From Xanthomonas codiaei (GTDB taxonomy: Bacteria; Pseudomonadota; Gammaproteobacteria; Xanthomonadales; Xanthomonadaceae): a DNA stretch of 37,967 nucleotides. The notes below the pieces were generated by a model. It was not told the DNA's origin, made no database searches, and worked only from the letters and a program-made list of their open reading frames with translations. Positions 18,638 through 26,783 of this stretch are shown here, piece after piece (positions within the stretch are counted from its first letter, which is position 1; each line of letters opens with the position of its first letter). The stretch is from the NCBI RefSeq assembly GCF_002939785.1, contig NZ_MDEC01000039.1, forward strand, positions 1-37,967, read 5' to 3'. The position numbers were made by a program, and so were the translations under genes.

Positions 18638-19843
18638 ATGCATTGCGACGTTCTCTGGCACAACGCGCAACTGATGACCCTGGACGCCGCCGATGGTGGC
18701 TTGGGCATCGTGGATGACGGCGTGGTCGCCTGCCAGGACGGCCGCATTCTCTACGCCGGCCCGGCTGCGCAGGCTCCCGCATTCGCCGCCGGCACCGCGC
18801 ACGATTGCCAGCGGCGCTGGATCAGCCCGGGCCTGATCGATTGCCACACCCACCTGGTGTACGCCGGCAATCGCGCCAACGAATTCGAACAACGCCTGCG
18901 CGGCGCCAGCTATGCGCAGATCGCCGCGGCCGGCGGCGGTATCGTGGCCACGGTGCGCGCCACCCGCGCTGCCGACGATGCGGCGTTGCTCGCTGCCAGC
19001 CTGCCGCGCCTGGATGCGCTGCTCGCCGAAGGCGTGACCACGCTGGAGATCAAATCCGGCTACGGGCTCACCCTGGAATACGAAACCAAGCAGCTGCGCG
19101 TGGCACGCCAGCTCGCCAGCCTGCGCCGGGTCGAGGTGGTGCCCACTTTTCTGGGCGCGCATGCGGTGCCGCCGGGAAGCGATGCGCAGGCGTATATCGA
19201 TGTGGTCTGCACGCAGATGATTCCCGCCGTGGCCGCGCAAGGGCTGGCCGAGGCGGTGGATGTGTTCTGCGAGCATCTGGCATTTTCCACCGCGCAGGCC
19301 GAACAGGTATTCGTCGCCGCGCAGGCGCACGGCCTGCAGGTCAAGATCCACGCCGAACAATTGAGCAACCAGCATGGCGCAGCGCTGGCCGCGCGCCATG
19401 GCGCCCTGTCGGCCGACCATATCGAATACCTGGACCAGGCCGGCATCGAGGCGATGGCCGCCGCCGGCACGGTCGCGGTGCTGTTGCCGGGTGCGTTCTA
19501 CTTCACCCGCGATACCCAGCTGCCGCCGATCGCCGCGCTGCGTGCGGCCGGCGTGCCGCTGGCACTGGCCACCGACTGCAACCCGGGAACCTCGCCACTC
19601 ACCAGCCCGCTGCTGGCGATGAACATGGCGGCCACCTTGTTCCGCATGACCGTGGACGAATGCATCGCCGGGTTCACCCGCGAGGCGGCGCGCGCGCTCG
19701 GCCGCGGAACGCGCCTGGGCCGGCTGCGCACCGGCATGGACTGCGACCTGGCGATCTGGGACATCCAGGCGCCGGCCGACCTGGTGTATCGCATGGGCTT
19801 CAACCCGCTGCATGCCCGCGTCTGGCGCGGGCACCTGACCTGA
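18638..19843 (+). CDS. hutI: Imidazolonepropionase
   Basis: A 401-residue metal-dependent amidohydrolase converting 4-imidazolone-5-propanoate to N-formimino-L-glutamate, step three of histidine breakdown. Motifs: [56 protein letters not shown] and [14 protein letters not shown]. The start is ATG 18638, the first Met after the operator; the longer open frame upstream is antisense to hutF and is not family-like. It is followed by hutH with a 17-base gap, and begins the plus-strand operon hutI-H-G-U. Confidence 0.97.
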   Translation: MHCDVLWHNAQLMTLDAADGGLGIVDDGVVACQDGRILYAGPAAQAPAFAAGTAHDCQRRWISPGLIDCHTHLVYAGNRANEFEQRLRGASYAQIAAAGGGIVATVRATRAADDAALLAASLPRLDALLAEGVTTLEIKSGYGLTLEYETKQLRVARQLASLRRVEVVPTFLGAHAVPPGSDAQAYIDVVCTQMIPAVAAQGLAEAVDVFCEHLAFSTAQAEQVFVAAQAHGLQVKIHAEQLSNQHGAALAARHGALSADHIEYLDQAGIEAMAAAGTVAVLLPGAFYFTRDTQLPPIAALRAAGVPLALATDCNPGTSPLTSPLLAMNMAATLFRMTVDECIAGFTREAARALGRGTRLGRLRTGMDCDLAIWDIQAPADLVYRMGFNPLHARVWRGHLT

Positions 19844-19860
19844 TCACCCCTGGAGTTGTC

Positions 19861-21402
19861 ATGAGTGCTTCCGTTGTCCTGCAACCCGGCGCCGTCACGC
19901 TTGCGCAGTGGCGTGCGCTGTATCGCGGTGCCGATGCGGCGCTGGATCCGGCCTGCGCGGCGGCGGTGCTGCGCAGCGCGCAGACCGTGGAAGCGATCGT
20001 CGCGCGCGGCGAGCCGGTCTACGGCGTCAACACCGGTTTCGGCAAGCTGGCCAGCGTGCGCATCGAGCGCGACGACCTGGCCACCTTGCAACGCAATATC
20101 GTGCTGTCGCATGCCGCCGGCGTCGGCGAGCCCACGCCGGTGCCGGTGGTGCGGCTGATGATGGCGCTCAAGCTCACCAGCCTTGCCCAGGGTGCCTCGG
20201 GCGTGCAGCCGGACACGCTGGCCCTGCTCGAGGCGATGCTGCGCGCTGGCATCACCCCGGTGGTGCCCTGCCAGGGCTCGGTTGGGGCATCCGGCGATCT
20301 GGCGCCGTTGTCGCATCTGGCGGCGGTGATGATCGGCGTTGGCGAGGCCTTCGTCGGCGGACAACGGCTGCCGGCAGCGGACGCCTTGGCGCAGGCGCAG
20401 CTGCAACCGCGCGTGCTCGGCGCCAAGGAAGGACTTGCGCTACTTAATGGCACCCAGTTCTCCACCGCCTGCGCGCTGGCCGGCCTGTTCGAGATTGAAA
20501 CCGTGTTGCAGGCGGCGCTAGTCGCCGGGGCATTGTCGGTGGAAGCGGCCAAGGGCTCGGATACGCCGTTCGACGCGCGCATCCATGCCTTGCGTGGGCA
20601 GCCGGGACAGATCGCCACCGCCGCCGCGCTGCGCGCGCTGATGGCCGACTCGGCCATCCGCGAATCGCACCGGCTCGGCGATGTGCGCGTGCAGGACCCG
20701 TATTGCCTGCGCTGCCAACCGCAGGTGATAGGCGCGGCGCTGGATGTGATGCGCCAGGCCGCGCGCACGCTGGAGATCGAAGCCAACGGCGTCTCCGACA
20801 ACCCGCTGGTCTTCAGCGACACAGAAGAAGCACTGTCGGGCGGCAACTTCCATGCCGAGCCGGTGGCATTTGCGGCGGACATGCTGGCAATGGCGGTGTG
20901 CGAGATCGGCTCGATCAGCGAACGCCGCACCGCGATGCTGGTGGACCCGGCCCTGTCCGGCCTGCCGGCGTTTCTCACCCCGCGCCCGGGCTTGAACTCG
21001 GGCTTCATGATTCCGCAGGTCACCGCTGCGGCATTGGTGTCGGAAAACAAACAGCGCGCCTATCCAGCCAGCGTCGATTCGATTCCCACCTCTGCCAACC
21101 AGGAAGATCACGTGTCGATGGCCGCGCACGGCGCGCGCCGCCTGCTGGCGATGGCAGAGAACGCCGCGCACGTGATCGGCATCGAGCTGCTGGCCGCCGT
21201 GCAGGGCTGCGACTTCCACGCGCCGCTGCGCTCCAGCGCCGCGCTGGAAGCCGCACGTGCCCTGCTGCGCGCACAGGTGCCGACGCTGCAGGACGACCGC
21301 TACTTCCACCCGGACATGCTGGCCGCCAGCGCCCTGGTGCGTTCCGGCGCATTGGCCGATGCAGTGGCGATCGCCTTGCCGGGCGTGGAGCAGCCCGCAT
21401 GA
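19861..21402 (+). CDS. hutH: Histidine ammonia-lyase
   Basis: A 513-residue enzyme that removes ammonia from histidine to give urocanate, the first step of the pathway. The autocatalytic MIO cofactor forms from Ala143-Ser144-Gly145 in [12 protein letters not shown]. Other family motifs: [54 protein letters not shown] and [12 protein letters not shown]. Length is the family norm. The ATG at 19861 follows CTGGAGTTGTC. Its stop TGA is part of an ATGA overlap with the small His-rich ORF that follows. Confidence 0.98.
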   Translation: MSASVVLQPGAVTLAQWRALYRGADAALDPACAAAVLRSAQTVEAIVARGEPVYGVNTGFGKLASVRIERDDLATLQRNIVLSHAAGVGEPTPVPVVRLMMALKLTSLAQGASGVQPDTLALLEAMLRAGITPVVPCQGSVGASGDLAPLSHLAAVMIGVGEAFVGGQRLPAADALAQAQLQPRVLGAKEGLALLNGTQFSTACALAGLFEIETVLQAALVAGALSVEAAKGSDTPFDARIHALRGQPGQIATAAALRALMADSAIRESHRLGDVRVQDPYCLRCQPQVIGAALDVMRQAARTLEIEANGVSDNPLVFSDTEEALSGGNFHAEPVAFAADMLAMAVCEIGSISERRTAMLVDPALSGLPAFLTPRPGLNSGFMIPQVTAAALVSENKQRAYPASVDSIPTSANQEDHVSMAAHGARRLLAMAENAAHVIGIELLAAVQGCDFHAPLRSSAALEAARALLRAQVPTLQDDRYFHPDMLAASALVRSGALADAVAIALPGVEQPA

Positions 21403-21593
21403 CGCGGCGATTTGCAGACCGCCCGCGCAGCATCCCGGCACGCCGCCACGCATTGCCTGGTATCGCCATCCTGGCAAACGCCGCACATCCCAGCGCTGCG
21501 GGTGCAAGGTACGCGCGGCGCGACGGCCAGACCCACGCGCATCACCACCACGCATCGCGTGCCGCCGCGCAGGCAACCGGAGCCCGGCCATGA
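21399..21593 (+). CDS. Small His/Arg-rich ORF between hutH and hutG
   Basis: A 64-codon ORF begins with an ATG overlapping the hutH stop (ATGA, 21399-21402) and ends with a TGA overlapping the hutG start (ATGA, 21590-21593). The product is basic ([20 protein letters not shown]...) and contains HAHHHH. The double ATGA junction suits translational coupling across the otherwise 187-base gap. No family is recognised, and third-position GC is lower than in the flanking genes, so it may be non-functional or a coupling/leader peptide. Confidence 0.4.
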   Translation: MTRRFADRPRSIPARRHALPGIAILANAAHPSAAGARYARRDGQTHAHHHHASRAAAQATGARP

Positions 21594-22447
21594 GCCCCCT
21601 GCCCGACTGGCTGGACATTCACCAAGGGCAGGCGCCCCTACTGATCAGCTTTCCGCATACCGGCACCGAGCTGCCCGATGACGTGGCCGACCGTTTCGTG
21701 TCGCCATGGCTGGCGCGGCGCGATGCCGATTGGTGGGTGCATCACCTGTACGACTTCGCCCAATCGCTGGGCGCCACCACCGTGCGCACCGCGATCTCGC
21801 GCTCGGTCATCGACGTCAATCGCGACCCCAGCGGCGCATCGCTGTACCCCGGCCAGAACACTACCGGCCTGTGCCCGCTGACCACCTTCGACAACCAGCC
21901 CCTGTATGCCGACGGCCTGGCGCCGGACCAGGCGGAGATCGACCAGCGCCGCGCGCGCTGGTTCGACCCGTATCACGCGGCGCTTGCCGAGGAAATTGCG
22001 CGCCTGCGCCAGCTGCATTCCAGGATCGTGGTGTACGACGCACACTCGATCCGCTCGGTCATCCCGCACCTGTTCGACGGCGAGTTGCCGCAGTTCAACA
22101 TCGGCAGCAACGACGACCGCAGTTGCGACCCGGTGCTGGTCGACGCAGTGGAACAGCTGTGCCGCAGCAGCGGCTCCAGCACGGTGCGCAATGGCCGCTT
22201 CAAGGGTGGATGGATCACCCGCCACTATGCGCAGCCCGAACACGGCGTACACACGCTGCAGATGGAGCTGGCATGCCGCGGCTACATGCGCGAACCGGAC
22301 ACCATCACCCCGGACACTTGGCCCACGCCCTGGCAGCCAGTGCACGCGACCGCATTGCGCGCAGTGCTGCGGCATGTGCTGCTGGCCTGCCTGCAGTTCG
22401 CCGGCACCGCCTCACCCGCCACCACGCCGCCCGCGGCCCACCGTTGA
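21590..22447 (+). CDS. hutG: N-formylglutamate deformylase
   Basis: A 285-residue hydrolase that splits N-formyl-L-glutamate to glutamate and formate, the last step of the HutF-HutG branch. Family motifs include [42 protein letters not shown] and [20 protein letters not shown], with His and Asp/Glu residues suited to metal binding. The start is ATG 21590 ([13 protein letters not shown]). Together with hutF it shows that this organism uses the five-step route giving formate, not the four-step route giving formamide. hutU follows after a 16-base gap. Confidence 0.95.
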   Translation: MSPLPDWLDIHQGQAPLLISFPHTGTELPDDVADRFVSPWLARRDADWWVHHLYDFAQSLGATTVRTAISRSVIDVNRDPSGASLYPGQNTTGLCPLTTFDNQPLYADGLAPDQAEIDQRRARWFDPYHAALAEEIARLRQLHSRIVVYDAHSIRSVIPHLFDGELPQFNIGSNDDRSCDPVLVDAVEQLCRSSGSSTVRNGRFKGGWITRHYAQPEHGVHTLQMELACRGYMREPDTITPDTWPTPWQPVHATALRAVLRHVLLACLQFAGTASPATTPPAAHR

Positions 22448-22463
22448 TTGCAAGGAACCCGGC

Positions 22464-24131
22464 ATGATCCGTCACGATGCAACCCGCGTCATCCGCGCCG
22501 CCACCGGCAACACGCTCACCGCCAAGAGCTGGCTCACTGAAGCGCCATTGCGCATGCTGATGAACAACCTGGACCCGGACGTGGCCGAGCGCCCGCAGGA
22601 ACTGGTGGTCTACGGCGGCATCGGCCGCGCCGCGCGCGATTGGGAATCCTTCGATGCGATCGTGGCCGCGCTCACCCGCCTGGACGACGACCAGACCCTG
22701 CTGGTGCAATCGGGCAAGCCGGTCGGCGTGTTCCGCACCCATGCCGATGCGCCGCGCGTGCTGATCGCCAATTCCAACCTGGTGCCACGCTGGGCCAATT
22801 GGGACCACTTCAACGCATTGGATAAAAAGGGCCTGGCGATGTACGGCCAGATGACCGCCGGCAGTTGGATCTACATCGGCGCGCAAGGCATCGTGCAAGG
22901 CACCTACGAAACCTTCGTGGAGATGGGCCGCCAGCATTACGGCGGCAACCTGGCCGGCAAGTGGCTGTTCACCGGCGGCCTCGGCGGCATGGGCGGCGCG
23001 CAGCCGCTGGCCGCCGTGATGGCCGGCGCGTCCTGCCTGGCGGTGGAATGCCGCCGTTCCAGCATCGACATGCGCTTGCGCACCGGCTATCTGGACACCT
23101 GGACCGACTCGCTGGACGAGGCATTGCGCCTGATCGAGCAGTCGTGCACGGCGAAGAAGCCGCTGTCGGTCGGCCTGCTCGGCAATGTCGCCGACGTGCT
23201 GGACGAACTGCTGCTGCGCGGAATCAAACCGGACCTGCTCACCGACCAGACCTCTGCGCACGACCCGGTCAACGGCTACCTGCCGCAGGGCTGGAGCGTG
23301 GACGAATGGGACGACAAGCGCGTCAGCGCGCCGAAGCAAGTGGAAGCCGCCGCGCGCGATTCGATGGCCAACCACATCCGCGCCATGCTCGCCTTCCACG
23401 CGCTCGGCGTGCCCACCGTGGATTACGGCAACAACCTGCGCCAGATGGCATTGGAGCAAGGCGTGTCCGACGCCTTCGACTTCCCCGGCTTCGTGCCCGC
23501 CTACATCCGCCCGCTGTTCTGCCGCGGCATCGGCCCGTTCCGTTGGGTGGCGCTGTCCGGCGATCCGGAGGACATCGCCAGGACCGATGCCAAGGTCAAG
23601 GAATTGATTCCCGACGATGCGCATCTGCATCGCTGGCTGGACATGGCCGCGGAAAAAATCGCCTTCCAGGGGCTGCCTGCGCGCATCTGCTGGGTCGGCC
23701 TGGGCGACCGTCATCGGCTGGGCCTGGCCTTCAACGCCATGGTCCGCAGCGGCGAGCTGAAGGCACCGGTGGTGATCGGCCGCGACCATCTCGATTCAGG
23801 CAGCGTCGCCTCGCCCAATCGCGAAACCGAAGCCATGGCCGACGGCTCCGATGCGGTCTCCGATTGGCCATTGCTCAACGCCCTGCTCAACACCGCATCG
23901 GGCGCAACCTGGGTGTCGCTGCATCACGGCGGCGGCGTCGGCATGGGCTTCTCGCAACATGCCGGCATGGTCATCGTCTGCGACGGCAGCGAGGCCGCCG
24001 ACCGCCGCATCGAACGCGTGCTGTGGAACGACCCCGCCACTGGCGTCATGCGGCATGCCGACGCCGGCTATGCCATCGCAACCGATTGCGCTCGCGAGAA
24101 GGGCCTGGATCTGCCTGCCATCCTGTCCTGA
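22464..24131 (+). CDS. hutU: Urocanate hydratase
   Basis: A 555-residue NAD-dependent urocanase converting urocanate to imidazolonepropionate, step two of histidine breakdown. Visible motifs: [15 protein letters not shown], the NAD-binding stretch [61 protein letters not shown] with the conserved Cys, and [17 protein letters not shown]. Length is family-normal. The ATG at 22464 is preceded by AAGGAA. It is the last gene of hutI-H-G-U. Downstream there is no terminator directly after the stop; only a short hairpin (24244-24266) is seen. Confidence 0.98.
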   Translation: MIRHDATRVIRAATGNTLTAKSWLTEAPLRMLMNNLDPDVAERPQELVVYGGIGRAARDWESFDAIVAALTRLDDDQTLLVQSGKPVGVFRTHADAPRVLIANSNLVPRWANWDHFNALDKKGLAMYGQMTAGSWIYIGAQGIVQGTYETFVEMGRQHYGGNLAGKWLFTGGLGGMGGAQPLAAVMAGASCLAVECRRSSIDMRLRTGYLDTWTDSLDEALRLIEQSCTAKKPLSVGLLGNVADVLDELLLRGIKPDLLTDQTSAHDPVNGYLPQGWSVDEWDDKRVSAPKQVEAAARDSMANHIRAMLAFHALGVPTVDYGNNLRQMALEQGVSDAFDFPGFVPAYIRPLFCRGIGPFRWVALSGDPEDIARTDAKVKELIPDDAHLHRWLDMAAEKIAFQGLPARICWVGLGDRHRLGLAFNAMVRSGELKAPVVIGRDHLDSGSVASPNRETEAMADGSDAVSDWPLLNALLNTASGATWVSLHHGGGVGMGFSQHAGMVIVCDGSEAADRRIERVLWNDPATGVMRHADAGYAIATDCAREKGLDLPAILS

Positions 24132-24390
24132 CGCCGCCGCGTGCCCGCTGACGCGAGGTGGGCGAATCGCCGCTGCAGCAAACCGCAGCGTCCGCGCGAC
24201 CATGGTCAATCCGGCAGCGGCCGCAGCTGTAAGACGGTGGCGTCATGCGCGTGATTGTCACGCATGGATCGCTGCAGACAGACATCGGGAGATCTCGTCA
24301 TGCGTGTCACCAACGCGTGTCTGCACGCAGCTGCTTCATGCCCAACGCATCAGTTCCCTACACGGATGTCGGCGCGGCTTGCGGTCGAGC

Positions 24391-24445
24391 TTGACACACC
24401 GTGATCCCTGTCACGACTATCGCCAGCGTCGTGCAAAACGATAAT
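24391..24445 (+). promoter_or_regulatory. Putative Clp (CRP-like) site and promoter
   Basis: CGTGA-TCCCTG-TCACG at 24400-24415 fits the TGTGA-N6-TCACA pattern of CRP-family proteins; in Xanthomonas the factor is Clp. GATAAT at 24440-24445 is a good -10 with no proper -35. The site centre (24407.5) would fall near -42 to -44 for a start at 24450-24452, the class II activator position. A TTGACA at 24391-24396 could instead define another promoter that Clp would overlap and block. Confidence 0.42.
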
Positions 24446-24449
24446 GCGT

Positions 24450-24568
24450 GACCCGCCGATCGAGTAAGCTCGCGGCAAGTCGGACGACCGAGGGGGATGC
24501 GTCCGACCGGCACTGAATCTCGAAATGCACGCAAACGACATCGCGCCTTCGGCAGGCGCGGGTTTTTT
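24450..24568 (+). ncRNA. Candidate structured leader or small RNA
   Basis: Three stems follow the putative promoter: GCCG-AT-CGAG/CTCG-CGGC (24455-24476), GTCGGACG/CGTCCGAC (24479-24486 and 24500-24507) with G-rich loop ACCGAGGGGGATG, and the terminator CGCGCC/GGCGCG (24542-24547, 24555-24560) followed by TTTTTT. The unit ends 30 bases before the acyltransferase start. It may be a free sRNA of about 119 nt or an attenuating leader. It does not match a riboswitch class I can recognise. Confidence 0.42.
24542..24568 (+). terminator. Rho-independent terminator upstream of acyltransferase
   Basis: CGCGCC-TTCGGCA-GGCGCG followed by GG and six T. It is a clear intrinsic terminator in the plus direction placed 30 bases before an ATG, so transcription from upstream must either stop here or be read through to express the next gene. 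Confidence 0.82.
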
Positions 24569-24597
24569 CGTATCGATCACACTGAGAGCCCCCACTC

Positions 24598-25707
24598 ATG
24601 CAGCAGGAACAGCGCATCGACTCGTTGACCGGTATTCGCGGTCTTGCGGCATTGCTTGTGGTCTACGCGCATCTTGCGGAAGAAAAATTCTTCACCGATA
24701 CCCACCTGTTTCCCGGTGAAATGGGCGTCATGGTGTTCTTTACCCTGAGCGGGTTCCTGATGGCCTTTCTCTACGGAGAAAAAGACCCCAATTACCCAGC
24801 AGTGGCGCGCTACGCCATTTCCAGATTCTCGCGCATTGCGCCGGCCTACCTGACCGTCGTGCTGGCGTCCTATCTGATCTACAACCTGGTCGATTCGCAG
24901 TTCGTCTACGCCATCAGTCACGACAACCTGCTACGCCATCTGTTGTTTTCCGGCAACGTGTCCGCGCTGTGGAGCATTCCGCCGGAAGTCCAGTTCTACG
25001 CGATCTTCGTGGGCATCTGGTTTGCGCTGCGTGCCTTCCGCACCAACAGCAATGTCACCCTGATGGTGGCGGTGCTCGGCACCGTCCTGATGCTCATCGC
25101 CTACCGGGCACAGCTGCCCGGCACCTTCGTCGGCTCCAAGATCTATTATTTCCTGGCCGGCGTGGTGTTCGGCCTGGTGCGCACCCGGGTTGGCGCCGGC
25201 GTCGACATGACCACCCTGGCGACGCTGCAGGCCGGCGTCATCGGGCTGGTGCTTGCCGTCGTCCTGGGCATTGTCGATGTCGATCTCGGTTCCAAGCGCG
25301 AGCTCTACCTCACGCTGGAGACCGCCGGCTTCGCCGGCATCTTCGTGTTCCTGTTCTCCTTCGACACCGGGCTGAGCAAGCGCCTGCTCGGCAACCGCTT
25401 GATGATGCTCAGCGGCGAATGCAGTTTCTCGATGTACCTGCTGAATATTCCGATCATCTACGCCGCCCTGGTGATCATGGACGGCCTGCCGCCACGACCG
25501 GCCCTGGCCTTGCCGATCATCGCGGTCACCCTTGCCGCTGCCTGGACGATGTACCGGTTGATCGAAATGCCTGGAAACACCCTGTTGCGGCGGCTGGGCA
25601 CGTGGCTGTTGCTGCGCCCGCGCAGCGCGCCTGTCGTGCCGGTGGCCGCGATCAGTCCCGCCCCGCTGGCTACGGAACCGACGCCTGGCACCACTCGATC
25701 GCCCTGA
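24598..25707 (+). CDS. Acyltransferase family 3 membrane protein
   Basis: A 369-residue polytopic protein of the acyltransferase-3 (OafA/NodX-like) family that transfers acyl groups, usually acetyl, to surface sugars or other envelope targets. The N-terminus RIDSLTGIRGLAALLVVYAH with the conserved Arg and His25 is diagnostic, as is VMVFFTLSGFLMAF and the RFSRIAPAYL motif. About ten hydrophobic segments are visible. The C-terminal tail after residue 340 is Pro/Ala-rich and probably cytoplasmic. The substrate is unknown; no polysaccharide genes adjoin it. It starts 30 bases after an intrinsic terminator, suggesting attenuated expression. Confidence 0.9.
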   Translation: MQQEQRIDSLTGIRGLAALLVVYAHLAEEKFFTDTHLFPGEMGVMVFFTLSGFLMAFLYGEKDPNYPAVARYAISRFSRIAPAYLTVVLASYLIYNLVDSQFVYAISHDNLLRHLLFSGNVSALWSIPPEVQFYAIFVGIWFALRAFRTNSNVTLMVAVLGTVLMLIAYRAQLPGTFVGSKIYYFLAGVVFGLVRTRVGAGVDMTTLATLQAGVIGLVLAVVLGIVDVDLGSKRELYLTLETAGFAGIFVFLFSFDTGLSKRLLGNRLMMLSGECSFSMYLLNIPIIYAALVIMDGLPPRPALALPIIAVTLAAAWTMYRLIEMPGNTLLRRLGTWLLLRPRSAPVVPVAAISPAPLATEPTPGTTRSP

Positions 25708-25837
25708 CGCGGCTGCATGCGTGCGGCATGGCGTTCTGACGCGCGTCCCTACGTGCGGCTTCCAAGTTTCACGTCGATTGCCCTCAAGAACGTTGCTGCC
25801 AGGCCGACAAGGTATGCAACGTTTCGAGGAATCTCCC

Positions 25838-26563
25838 ATGGGCATCCTGATCTACCTGGTGCCTGCATTCGCACTCTGGGCATTGATCGCCACCGCGCTG
25901 GCCTTCGTGCGCGGCCGGCAGTTACGTGCCGAGTCCGGGCAGTTGGCCAGTACCCAGGACAGCCTTGGCCGCTACCAGGCGGCCTTGTCGCAGCTGAAGG
26001 CACGCGCGGCCGCCAGCGCACTGGAACTGGAATCGCTGCAGCGCAGCTACACCGTCCTCAAGCAGTCGCTGGAACAGCAGGAGCAGACCGCAGCCCAGCA
26101 CGACGACCCGGCTGCCAGCCAGGTCATCCCGATGGTGATGGTGCAGCGGCTGGATATCGCCAACGAAATCGGCACGCTGTTCGCGCATGTCGCGCGCGTG
26201 GCCCGCAGCCTGCGCCGCTACAGCGCCTATAGCCGCGGCCACAGCGCGCCCGAGCCCAGCACCGCCCGCTACGACCTGCACTGGCTGGCGGACTGTCTGC
26301 ACAGCTTCGACCAGATCGGCCACGCGCTGCTGCGCGGCAATGTCGCTGCATTGATCACGGCCTGCCAGGATCTGCTGTCGATGTACGACCACTATCTGAA
26401 GGATGGCTCTGGCTACAACAGCCGCGACACCTTCCAGCGCCTGAGCAGCGATGTGCCGCTCTCCGATGCCACCGACGCCATCCGCTCGATCATCGTCAAG
26501 GCGACGCTAGCGCAGGATGTGCAGGACGCGGTGCAGGACGATGCGGTGGTGGCGGCGCAGTGA
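25838..26563 (+). CDS. Hypothetical membrane-anchored coiled-coil protein
   Basis: A 241-residue protein of unknown family. An N-terminal membrane segment (GILIYLVPAFALWALIATAL, residues 2-21) is followed by a probable coiled coil at about 25-80 (QLRAESGQLASTQDSLGRYQ; ALELESLQRSYTVLKQSLEQ). A helical domain (about 95-230) contains YDLHWLADCLHSFDQIGHAL and ACQDLLSMYDHYLKDG. ATG 25838 has GAGGAA seven bases upstream; an in-frame ATG at 25814 would add eight residues. It follows the acyltransferase gene by 130 bases and may be co-transcribed. A heptamer tract starts three bases after its stop. No function is claimed. Confidence 0.75.
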   Translation: MGILIYLVPAFALWALIATALAFVRGRQLRAESGQLASTQDSLGRYQAALSQLKARAAASALELESLQRSYTVLKQSLEQQEQTAAQHDDPAASQVIPMVMVQRLDIANEIGTLFAHVARVARSLRRYSAYSRGHSAPEPSTARYDLHWLADCLHSFDQIGHALLRGNVAALITACQDLLSMYDHYLKDGSGYNSRDTFQRLSSDVPLSDATDAIRSIIVKATLAQDVQDAVQDDAVVAAQ

Positions 26564-26565
26564 AT

Positions 26566-26656
26566 CGGGATTCGGGATTCGGGATTTGGGATTTGGGATT
26601 TGGGATTTGGGATCGGGGATCGGGGATTGGGGATTGGGGATTGGGGAGTTGGGAAC
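26566..26656 (+). repeat. GGGATT heptamer tandem repeat, about 13 units
   Basis: Seven-base units run CGGGATT x3, TGGGATT x3, TGGGATC, GGGGATC, GGGGATT x3 and then two decayed units. The first base drifts C to T to G along the array. The tract lies between the stop of the coiled-coil gene and the gyrA terminator. A shorter tract of the same unit is at 15901-15933. Confidence 0.92.
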
Positions 26657-26724
26657 AGGAAGACGGATTGGCGTGCGCGGACGCGGCGGGGCGACGCGCC
26701 GATGACGGTCACATGCGCGATGCC

Positions 26725-26756
26725 ATAAAAAACGCCGGCGTTTGCCGGCGTTTTCG
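26725..26756 (-). terminator. Rho-independent terminator of gyrA (bidirectional)
   Basis: AACGCCGGC-GTTT-GCCGGCGTT at 26731-26752 forms a nine-pair stem. On the minus strand it is followed by TTTTATGG-type U-rich sequence and lies about 30 bases beyond the gyrA stop. On the plus strand TTTTCG follows, so it may serve the converging gene as well. Confidence 0.88.
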
Positions 26757-26783
26757 TTCAATCGCAGCGATGCGGAAGCGTGC

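Larger units (their letters stand above)
24132..24597. other. Non-coding region between hutU and the acyltransferase gene
   Basis: About 466 bases. It contains a hairpin CATGCG...TCACGCATG (24244-24266), a CRP/Clp-like site and promoter elements (24391-24445), and three stem-loops ending in an intrinsic terminator at 24542-24568. The first 100 bases show nothing recognisable. Confidence 0.6.

Noticed and set aside
18578..19834. Long minus-strand open frame upstream of hutF
   Set aside because: It is antisense to hutI and arises from high GC3; hutF starts at the GTG with GGAGGT at 18577.
24450..24568. Cyclic di-GMP or other known riboswitch
   Set aside because: An ACGCAAA element is present by chance, but the paired regions and conserved tetraloop of the class are missing.
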